Below are positions 21,701 through 33,700 of a DNA stretch of 64,000 nt, piece after piece. Location of the stretch: the NCBI GenBank assembly GCA_943788115.1, contig CALSPA010000005.1, positions 62,001 to 126,000 on the forward strand. The letters run 5' to 3'. The notes under the pieces were generated by a model. It was not told the origin of the DNA and made no database searches. It was given only the letters and a program-made list of their open reading frames with translations. The position numbers and the translations under genes were made by a program. This DNA comes from an uncultured Flavobacteriales bacterium (GTDB taxonomy: Bacteria; Bacteroidota; Bacteroidia; Flavobacteriales_D; Parvicellaceae). Within the stretch, counting starts at the first letter, position 1; each line of letters opens with the position of its first letter.

Positions 21701-24700
21701 CCTTCACATAAGCCAAAACAATTTAAATCAACGGTTGTAGAAACAACTGCAATTGGATTCGGTTCTGTAATAGTGATGTTTGAAATAGAGGAGCAGTTAT
21801 TGTTATCAGTTACAGTCACTGTATAATTTCCAGCACATAATCCATTAGCAGATTGATTCGTTCCTAAATTGTTTGACCACAAGTACGTATATGCTAGAGT
21901 ACCACCATTTGCATCTACTTGAGCAAAGCCATCACAACTTCCATTACAGCTAACATTTCCAAAAGAGCTTATGGAAGAATTAAGTAGAGTAGGTTCAGTT
22001 ATAGTGGTTTGTGCAGTGTTAAAACATCCATCGGCATCAGTAACAGTAACAATGTAAGTACCTGCACAAAGAGCTGTAGCAGTTTGAGTGGTTTGTGAGC
22101 TAGCGTTGGTGTCCCAAATGTAATTAAACGGTGCTATACCAGTGATGCCATTAGCAGTTGCAGTGGCATCACAAATGTTAAAACATGATGCTGCAATGCT
22201 GGTTACAGCTGCTGTAACTTGAGAAGGTTCCCCAATAACATAATTAACAATTTCAACACATCCATTAGCATCAGTTATTATTAAATTATATGTTCCAGCA
22301 CAAATACCCGAAATACTATCATTATTAACCCCTAATGAGTTGTTTAAATTATCTCTCCAGTCAAAAGAATAAGGAGCTGTTCCACCAATAACGTTAACCC
22401 ACATTTGACCGTCACAATATCCAAAACATGATGGATTGATTTTGTTTTTTATGTATTGTATTTCGTTGGGTTCTTCAATATTGGCAGAAGTTGAAGCACT
22501 ACATCCCAGATCATCAGTAATGGTTACCGTATATGTTCCAGCTAAAAGGTTAGATGCGGTAGGAGATGTTTGGTTGGCAGCATTGGCATCCCATTGAACG
22601 GTAAAGAATGTTCCGTTACCACCAGTCATATCAACAGTGCCAGAGCCATCATTACCACCAAAACAATTAACACTATCGACATTAATAATAGATGCAATAG
22701 GACCATCATTGTCAGAGATTTCAACTACAATACCTTCACTACAAAGATTAGCGTCACTAACTTGAACAATATAAGAACCAGCAACTAAACCAGCATTACA
22801 ACTGTTAATGGAACCGTCAGGCCATAAGTAATTGTATAACCCTGTTCCTCCATTTGCAAGCACACAACCCTGACCATTTGCCTGTTGACAATTAGCATTA
22901 GTAACGGTGGAGTCTAGCAGAATTGAATTTGGTTCAAAATAGTAGTTTGAGCAGAGTCTATACACCCGTTGTTATCGGTTACTATTACATTGTACAATCC
23001 AGCACAAAGATTATTAGCTAATGCTGTGTTTTGTAATAGTGGATCATCCCACTGATAAAAATAAGATGCTGTTCCACCCGATGCTGTAACGATAGAAGAC
23101 CCGTTACAATCATTAAAACAAGATGTTGAATCTGAAACAACACTAATAACTAAAGGAGCTGGTTCAGTAATGTCAAATTGTAGGGTTGTTGAAACACAAC
23201 CATTGATATCTGTGACAGTACAATAATAAAATCCTGCACATAAATTAATAGCAGTAATTGAGTCTTGACCTATGCTCACTCCATTACTTGTAAACCAATC
23301 ATATGTGTATGGTGGGTTTCCAGTTCCATTCATTGAAACAGTAGCAGTTCCATCACACGATCCGTTACAAAGTGTTGAAGAAACATTAGAAATAGCAGCT
23401 GTTCCAGCAGGAATATTTCCAACAGTTACAGAATTATTGGCAGTACATCCGTTAACATCAGTAACTAAAACATTATAAGTTCCAGGTGTTAAATTTGTAG
23501 CTGTATCACTGGATTGAGAAGAAGGGGTCCATAGGTAGTTAAATGGGTTTATTCCACCATTTGTTATTGAAACTGAAGCTGAACCAGTAGGAGTGTTACA
23601 AAATGCATCAATAGTTGAAGATGAGAGTAGTAGTTGAAGCGGTTCTCCTATTGTAGCAGGAACGTCTAAGTTACAATTGTTGTCATCAATAATTGTAACA
23701 TTATAGTTGCCAGGACATAAATTGTTTGCAGATAAACCAACTTGAAGGTTAGGATCATTCCATTGATAAGTATATGGAGTTGTCCCTCCAGATGCAGTAA
23801 CTGTAGCCTCACCATCACAATCGGCAAAACAAGTAACGTCAGCAGAAGATGATATTATACCGTTAATTGCCGTTGGTTGATTAATGACAACATTAATTGA
23901 TGCTTGACAGCCGTTGGCGTCAACCATTTCTCCAGTATAAGTTCCTGCACATAAATTAAAGGCACTTGCAGTAGTTTGATTAATGGGTTGATTGTTTTGA
24001 TCATACCAACTGTATTGAACAGGAGGAGCTCCGCCAAACACTTGTATTTGAGCAAAGCCATCACATCCATTAAAACAGGTTACATCTGTTTGAGTTAATA
24101 TTGATACTGATGGAGCTCCTAAATCTATTACACAAACATTGACTGTGTCAGAGCAACCATTTCCTTCAGTAATAATTACATCATAACAACCTGAAAATAA
24201 ATTGATGGCAGTTGCAGTTGTTTGAGCACCCGCAGCTGCATCCCACAAATAAGAATAACTTGGAGTTCCTGAAACTATGCTAATAGTAGCATCTCCATCG
24301 TTTTGATTGCAATTAGAACCATTAGTAGATGTATTTACAACGAGCGGATTTGGTTCGGAAATAGCAACTGTTTCTGTTATTGAACATCCATTGTTATCAG
24401 TAATAATCACATCAAAATTGCCAGGGCATAAGTTAGCGATAGCTGCAGTAGTGCTTAAAGCTGCGTTGTTCCAAAGATAGGTATAAGGTGCAACGCCTCC
24501 AGATGGGCTAGCAGTTGCTGTTCCGTCACAGAAACCATTACAGTTAACATCAGTGAAAATGTTGGAGTTTACTAAAACAGTAGGATCGGATAAAGTAACA
24601 GAGAAAGTAAATGTACAACCATTAGCATCAGTCACATCAACAGAGTAGGTGCCGGCACATAAATTAGTTGCTATTGCTGTTGTTTGAGAATTAGCACTAG

Positions 24701-27700
24701 CATCCCACAAATAAGTATATGGTGGAGTAGCTCCTGAAGGAATAACTTCTGCAGCACCATCACATGCTCCATTACATGAAATGTTTTGTCCGTTATAGTT
24801 AGAGATAATATTTACAGTAGCATTCACTACAGATGGTTCTGTTATTGAGTAGATTCCACTTATTGCAGAAACATTGTTTGCGTCAGTTACAACAACATAA
24901 TAATCTCCAGCACATAAATTAGATGCAGTTATTGAGTTTTGATTTATAGTAGTACCACTTGGACTAGAAAACCATTCGTAATTGTAAGGTGCGACACCAC
25001 CTTGAACAGTTGCGGTTGTGTTTCCATCACATGATGAGTTACATAAGGTGTTATTTCCATTAACAGTTACAATGATAACAGTAGGCGCTGTTATTGTAAT
25101 GCATAAAGTATCTGGGCAGTTATTATCATCTTGTACAACAACTCCATAGTTTCCTGCACACAATCCATTAGCAAAAGCACCATTTATTGATGAATTAGCT
25201 GATATTAGTGCGCAATCATCAAACCAAGAATAAGTATAAGGTTGAGTTCCACCAGCTGTAGATACAGATGCTGATCCATCACAAATACCAGCTCCAGATG
25301 CATCTACTGCTGTAATTTGAGTAAGATTTACTGCAGAAGGTTCACTAATAGTAACACTAACACTAGTAGCACATCCATTTAAGTCAATAACATCAACATT
25401 ATAAATACCTGCACATAAGCCAGTAGCAAATGCTGTTCCTTGTCCATTTCCAGGTGATGGTGTCCAAACATAGTTGTAATTAGGTGTGCCACCAACAACT
25501 TCTAAGCTAGCCGTTCCATCACAAGCACCGTTGCATAAAACATCAGTAAAGGCATCAACTGCCGCAAAAGGACCGGAAAGATCAGATACATTAGCTACTC
25601 CAGTGCCTATACAACCAAGATCATCTGTTACCGTTACTGTATATGATCCAGACATTACAGCAGTTGTGTTTATAATGTTGTTTCCTAGGGCATCTGTCCA
25701 TACTTCTGAAACATAAAAACCACTTCCTCCAATTGAACTTGTAACACTAATTACACCATCTGCTTGACCACAATTGGCATCAATAGCCGATGTAGTAACA
25801 ATAATTTCATTAGGATCAGTAATGGTAACATTATTGTCAAATGTACAACCATTAGCATCTGTAACTTGTACATAATAGGTACCCGAACTAAGCCCAGAAA
25901 GATTAGCGCCATTTCCAATTGAAGAAGTCAGAGCAACATTATCAAACCATTCAAATGTATAATTACTTGTTCCACCTGTTGCAACAGTAGAAACTTCTCC
26001 GTCACTTCCTACAAAACAAGTAACATTAATTCCGGAAGTTGTTAATGAAAGAGCAGTAGGCTCTGTGATCGTAACAGAAAGTGTTATAATACATCCCACA
26101 TCATCGGTAACTGTTAAATCATATGATCCAGCAAGAAGACCAGTAATGTCTTCAGATGATGCTGAATAGCCATTAGGCCCTGTCCAAGCATAAGTAAAAG
26201 GCGAAGTGCCACCGATTATTGTTGCATCAATACTTCCGTTATTGCCACCTGAACATAATACATTTGATTGGGAGTAATTAATTGATCCTCCTCCAGCATC
26301 AGTAATTGTAGCGCTTATATTTTCTGTACAATTATTATTATCTGTTACTATCACACTATATATTCCAGCAGCTAGTCCTGTAACATTTGATGTTGTTGAA
26401 TTGTTTGAGTCATCCCATAGGTAAGTGTAACCAGCAGTTCCACCAGTAGCCGATACAGACACTTCACCATCAGCTTGTCCGCAATTAGAGTTTACAGAGT
26501 TAGGGGTAAGAGTAATGGTAGTAGGCTCAGCTGGAGTAAATGATTCAGTAATAAAACAGCCATTATCATCAGTTACATTTACAGTATAGGTTGTAGTACC
26601 CAGTCCTGAAGCTGAATTAGTTCCTTGTCCTGTTCCTGGGTTTGGAGACCAGTTATAAGTTAACGTTCCAGTTCCACCAGCTGCAGTTACAGTTGCAGTT
26701 CCGTCAGTACTGCCATTGCAGCTAACGTCAGTTCCTGAAATTGAAGAAGAAATAGCTGTAGGTTCTGTTAAGTTAACACTGATAGTAAAAGGACAATTGT
26801 TGTCATCAGTAATGTCTAGTGTGTAGGTTCCTACACCTAAGACCCCAATTAGATCTTCTGCTGTTGGGCCATGTTGCCATACTGTTGAATAAGGAGCTAT
26901 TCCGCCATTTATGGTTATATCAGCAGAGCCGTCAGCAGAGCCATTACATAACGGATTAGTTCCTGTAGCAGTAGCTGTAAGAGCAGCAGGTTCATTGACA
27001 GTAACAGCGACAGGGAAGATGCAACCATTGTCATCAGTAACAGTAACGGTGTAAGAACCAGCGGCAAGCCCATTAAAGCTACCTGTGGGTTGTGGTCCAT
27101 TACCAATGTCATAGGTATAAGGAGCAGTGCTCCCAGAACCTGTCACAGAGACGATACCAGTAGAGTTGCCAAAGCAATCAGCATCAGACTGAGAATCAAT
27201 AACCGCTGTAAGTCCACTTAGGTCAGCAACGTTGACAGTAATAGTTGTTTGACACCCATTATCATCTTGAATAAGAATGTTATAAGAGCCAGCAGTAAGT
27301 CCAGATAAAGTGCCAGATGGTTGGAATGTGACCCCATTGTCATTTGAATATTGATAAGGAGCAGTACCGTTAAGACCAGTTACTTCAAAATCCCCATTAG
27401 CCAATCCGCATGTAGCATCTGTAGTAGAAACTAAAGAGCTAGTTAATACATTCGGTTCAGTAATGGTAACAGGGACATCAAAAGAACATCCGTTAGCATC
27501 CACCACAGTAACAGTAATTGCCCCAGCAGTAAGGTTATTAAATGTTCCAGATATTTGAGTAGTAGTACCTCCATCTAAAGAGTAAGTGTACCCAGCAGTA
27601 CCATTTGCACCAGCAACAGTAACAGCTCCAGTAGCATCTGCGTTACAAAGTACATTGGTTTGAGCAGTAATAGAACCACCTAAAGCAGCAGGTTCAGTAA

Positions 27701-30700
27701 TGGTAACAGGGACATCAAAAGAACATCCGTTAGCATCCACCACAGTAACAGTAATTGCTCCAGCAGTAAGGTTGTTGAATGTTCCAGATGCTTGAGTAGT
27801 AGTGCCTCCATCTAAAGAGTAAGTGTACCCAGCAGTACCATTTGCACCAGCAACAGTAACAGCTCCAGTAGCATCTGCGTTACAAAGCACATTAGTTTGA
27901 GCAGTAATAGAACCACCTAAAGCAGCAGGTTCAGTAATGGTAACAGGGACATCAAAGGTACATCCGTTAGCATCCACCACAGTAACAGTAATTGCCCCAG
28001 CAGTAAGGTTGTTGAATGTTCCAGATGCTTGAGTAGTAGTACCTCCATCTAAAGAGTAAGTGTACCCAGCAGTACCATTTGCACCAGCAACAGTAACAGT
28101 TCCAGTAGCATCTGCGTTACAAAGTACATTAGTTTGAGCAGTAATGGAACCACCTAAAGCAGCAGGTTCAGTAATGGTAACAGGGTACATCAAAAGTACA
28201 TCCGTTAGCATCCACCACAGTAACAGTAATTGCTCCAGCAGTAAGGTTGTTGAATGTTCCAGATATTTGAGTAGTAGTACCTCCATCTAAAGAGTAAGTG
28301 TACCCAGCAGTACCATTTGCACCGGCAACAGTAACAGCTCCAGTAGCATCACCGTTACAAAGCACATTGGTTTGAGCAGTAATGGAACCACCTAAAGCAG
28401 CAGGTTCAGTAATGTTAACAGGGACATCAAAAGAACATCCGTTAGCATCCACCACAGTAACAGTAATTGCTCCAGCAGTAAGGTTGTTGAAAGATCCAGA
28501 TATTTGAGTAGTAGTACCTCCATCTAAAGAGTAAGTGTACCCAGCAGTACCATTTGCACCGGCAACAGTAACAGCTCCAGTAGCATCTGCGTTACAAAGC
28601 ACATTGGTTTGAGCAGTAATGGATCCACCTAAAGCAGTAGGTTCAGTAATGGTAACAGGGACATCAAAAGAACATCCGTTAGCATCCACCACAGTAACAG
28701 TAATTGCTCCAGCAGTAAGGTTGTTGAATGTTCCAGATGCTTGAGTAGTAGTGCCTCCATCTAAAGAGTAAGTGTACCCAGCAGTACCATTTGCACCAGC
28801 AACAGTAACAGCTCCAGTAGCATCTCCATTACAAAGTACATTGGTTTGAGCAGTAATAGAACCACCTAAAGCAGCAGGTTCAGTAATGGTAACATTTACT
28901 GGGAATTCACACCCATTTGCATCACTGGCAGTTATAGTATAATTACCAGAATTAAGACCATTAAAATTGTTGTTTGTTGTAAAATTTATTCCATCATCTG
29001 AGTAAGTATATGGAGCTATACTACCACTTGCTGTAACTGTAACAGCTCCAGTAGCGTCTCCATTACAAAGCACGTTAGTTTGAGCAGTAATTGAAGCATT
29101 TATACCACTTAAGTCATTTATTGTAGCAGTAATTTGATTTTGACATCCATTATCATCTTCTATAATAATTGTGTAAGTACCAGGTGCTAAATTTGAGAAG
29201 GTTCCATTAGCTTGGAAAGTAGTACCACCATCAATTGAAAATTCAATACCACCACTACCACCCGAAGCGCTTACAGTAGCATCACCATTACTTGATCCGC
29301 ATGTAGCATCTGTAGTAGAAACTAAAGAGCTAATTAATACATTCGGTTCAGTAATGGTAACAGGGACATCAAAGGTACATCCGTTAGCATCCACCACAGT
29401 AACAGTAATTGCTCCAGCAGTAAGGTTGTTGAATGTTCCAGATATTTGAGTAGTAGTACCTCCATCTAAAGAGTAAGTGTACCCAGCAGTACCATTTGCA
29501 CCAGCAACAGTAACAGCTCCAGTAGCATCTGCGTTACAAAGCACATTAGTTTGAGCAGTAATAGAACCACCTAAAGCAGCAGGTTCAGTAATGGTAACAG
29601 GGACATCAAAAGTACATCCGTTAGCATCCACCACAGTAACAGTAATTGCCCCAGCAGTAAGGTTGTTGAATGTTCCAGATGCTTGAGTAGTAGTGCCTCC
29701 ATCTAAAGAGTAAGTGTACCCAGCAGTACCATTTGCACCAGCAACAGTAACAGCTCCAGTAGCATCTCCATTACAAAGTACATTGGTTTGAGCAGTAATG
29801 GATCCACCTAAAGCAGTAGGTTCAGTAATGGTAACAGGGACATCAAAAGAACATCCGTTAGCATCCACCACAGTAACAGTAATTGCTCCAGCAGTAAGGT
29901 TGTTGAATGTTCCAGATACTTGAGTAGTAGTGCCTCCATCTAAAGAGTAAGTGTACCCAGCAGTACCATTTGCACCAGCAACAGTAACAGCTCCAGTAGC
30001 ATCTGCGTTACAAAGCACATTAGTTTGAGCAGTAATAGAACCACCTAAAGCAGCAGGTTCAGTAATGGTAACAGGGACATCAAAGGTACATCCGTTAGCA
30101 TCCACCACAGTAACAGTAATTGCCCCAGCAGTAAGGTTGTTGAATGTTCCAGATGCTTGAGTAGTAGTACCTCCATCTAAAGAGTAAGTGTACCCAGCAG
30201 TACCATTTGCACCAGCAACAGTAACAGTTCCAGTAGCATCTGCGTTACAAAGTACATTAGTTTGAGCAGTAATAGATCCACCTAAAGCAGCAGGTTCAGT
30301 AATGGTAACAGGGACATCAAAGGTACATCCGTTAGCATCCACCACAGTAACAGTAATTGCTCCAGCAGTAAGGTTGTTGAATGTTCCAGATATTTGAGTA
30401 GTAGTACCTCCATCTAAAGAGTAAGTGTACCCAGCAGTACCATTTGCACCAGCAACAGTAACAGCTCCAGTAGCATCTGCGTTACAAAGCACATTGGTTT
30501 GAGCAGTAATGGATCCACCTAAAGCAGCAGGTTCAGTAATGTTAACAGGGACATCAAAAGAACATCCGTTAGCATCCACCACAGTAACAGTAATTGCTCC
30601 AGCAGTAAGGTTATTAAATGTTCCAGATGCTTGAGTAGTAGTGCCTCCATCTAAAGAGTAAGTGTACCCAGCAGTACCATTTGCACCAGCAACAGTAACA

Positions 30701-33700
30701 GCTCCAGTAGCATCTCCATTACAAAGTACATTGGTTTGAGCAGTAATAGAACCACCTAAAGCAGCAGGTTCAGTAATGGTAACATTTACTGGGAATTCAC
30801 ACCCATTTGCATCACTGGCAGTTATAGTATAATTACCAGAATTAAGACCATTAAAATTGTTGTTTGTTGTAAAATTTATTCCATCATCTGAGTAAGTATA
30901 TGGAGCTATACTACCACTTGCTGTAACTGTAACAGCTCCAGTAGCGTCTCCATTACAAAGCACGTTAGTTTGAGCAGTAATTGAAGCATTTATACCACTT
31001 AAGTCATTTATTGTAGCAGTAATTTGATTTTGACATCCATTATCATCTTCTATAATAATTGTGTAAGTACCAGGTGCTAAATTTGAGAAGGTTCCATTAG
31101 CTTGGAAAGTAGTACCACCATCAATTGAAAATTCAATACCACCACTACCACCCGAAGCGCTTACAGTAGCATCACCATTACTTGATCCGCATGTAGCATC
31201 TGTAGTAGAAACTAAAGAGCTAATTAATACATTCGGTTCAGTAATGGTAACAGGGACATCAAAGGTACATCCGTTAGCATCCACCACAGTAACAGTAATT
31301 GCTCCAGCAGTAAGGTTGTTGAATGTTCCAGATATTTGAGTAGTAGTACCTCCATCTAAAGAGTAAGTGTACCCAGCAGTACCATTTGCACCGGCAACAG
31401 TAACAGCTCCAGTAGCATCTGCGTTACAAAGCACATTAGTTTGAGCAGTAATAGAACCACCTAAAGCAGCAGGTTCAGTAATGGTAACAGGGACATCAAA
31501 GGTACATCCGTTAGCATCCACCACAGTAACAGTAATTGCTCCAGCAGTAAGGTTGTTGAATGTTCCAGATATTTGAGTAGTAGTACCTCCATCTAAAGAG
31601 TAAGTGTACCCAGCAGTACCATTTGCACCGGCAACAGTAACAGCTCCAGTAGCATCTGCGTTACAAAGCACATTAGTTTGAGCAGTAATGGATCCACCTA
31701 AAGCAGTAGGTTCAGTAATGGTAACAGGGATATCAAAAGAACATCCGTTAGCATCCACCACAGTAACAGTAATTGCTCCAGCAGTAAGGTTGTTGAATGT
31801 TCCAGATACTTGAGTAGTAGTGCCTCCATCTAAAGAGTAAGTGTACCCAGCAGTACCATTTGCACCAGCAACAGTAACAGCTCCAGTAGCATCTGCGTTA
31901 CAAAGCACATTAGTTTGAGCAGTAATAGAACCACCTAAAGCAGCAGGTTCAGTAATGGTAACAGGGACATCAAAGGTACATCCGTTAGCATCCACCACAG
32001 TAACAGTAATTGCCCCAGCAGTAAGGTTGTTGAATGTTCCAGATGCTTGAGTAGTAGTACCTCCATCTAAAGAGTAAGTGTACCCAGCAGTACCATTTGC
32101 ACCAGCAACAGTAACAGTTCCAGTAGCATCTGCGTTACAAAGTACATTAGTTTGAGCAGTAATAGATCCACCTAAAGCAGCAGGTTCAGTAATGGTAACA
32201 GGGACATCAAAGGTACATCCGTTAGCATCCACCACAGTAACAGTAATTGCTCCAGCAGTAAGGTTGTTGAATGTTCCAGATATTTGAGTAGTAGTACCTC
32301 CATCTAAAGAGTAAGTGTACCCAGCAGTACCATTTGCACCAGCAACAGTAACAGCTCCAGTAGCATCTGCGTTACAAAGCACATTGGTTTGAGCAGTAAT
32401 AGAACCACCTAAAGCAGCAGGTTCAGTAATGGTAACAGGGACATCAAAAGAACATCCGTTAGCATCCACCACAGTAACAGTAATTGCTCCAGCAGTAAGG
32501 TTGTTGAATGTTCCAGATGCTTGAGTAGTAGTGCCTCCATCTAAAGAGTAAGTGTACCCAGCAGTACCATTTGCACCAGCAACAGTAACAGCTCCAGTAG
32601 CATCTGCGTTACAAAGCACATTAGTTTGAGCAGTAATAGAACCACCTAAAGCAGCAGGTTCAGTAATGGTAACAGGGACATCAAAAGAACATCCGTTAGC
32701 ATCCACCACAGTAACAGTAATTGCCCCAGCAGTAAGGTTGTTGAATGTTCCAGATGCTTGAGTAGTAGTACCTCCATCTAAAGAGTAAGTGTACCCAGCA
32801 GTACCATTTGCACCAGCAACAGTAACAGTTCCAGTAGCATCTGCGTTACAAAGTACATTAGTTTGAGCAGTAATGGAACCACCTAAAGCAGCAGGTTCAG
32901 TAATGGTAACGGGTACATCAAAAGTACATCCGTTAGCATCCACCACAGTAACAGTAATTGCTCCAGCAGTAAGGTTGTTGAATGTTCCAGATATTTGAGT
33001 AGTAGTACCTCCATCTAAAGAGTAAGTGTACCCAGCAGTACCATTTGCACCGGCAACAGTAACAGCTCCAGTAGCATCACCGTTACAAAGCACATTGGTT
33101 TGAGCAGTAATGGAACCACCTAAAGCAGCAGGTTCAGTAATGTTAACAGGGACATCAAAAGAACATCCGTTAGCATCCACCACAGTAACAGTAATTGCTC
33201 CAGCAGTAAGGTTGTTGAAAGATCCAGATATTTGAGTAGTAGTACCTCCATCTAAAGAGTAAGTGTACCCAGCAGTACCATTTGCACCGGCAACAGTAAC
33301 AGCTCCAGTAGCATCTGCGTTACAAAGCACATTGGTTTGAGCAGTAATGGATCCACCTAAAGCAGTAGGTTCAGTAATGGTAACAGGGACATCAAAAGAA
33401 CATCCGTTAGCATCCACCACAGTAACAGTAATTGCTCCAGCAGTAAGGTTGTTGAATGTTCCAGATGCTTGAGTAGTAGTGCCTCCATCTAAAGAGTAAG
33501 TGTACCCAGCAGTACCATTTGCACCGGCAACAGTAACAGCTCCAGTAGCATCTGCGTTACAAAGCACATTGGTTTGAGCAGTAATAGAACCACCTAAAGC
33601 AGCAGGTTCAGTAATGGTAACAGGGACATCAAAGGTACATCCGTTAGCATCCACCACAGTAACAGTAATTGCTCCAGCAGTAAGGTTGTTGAATGTTCCA

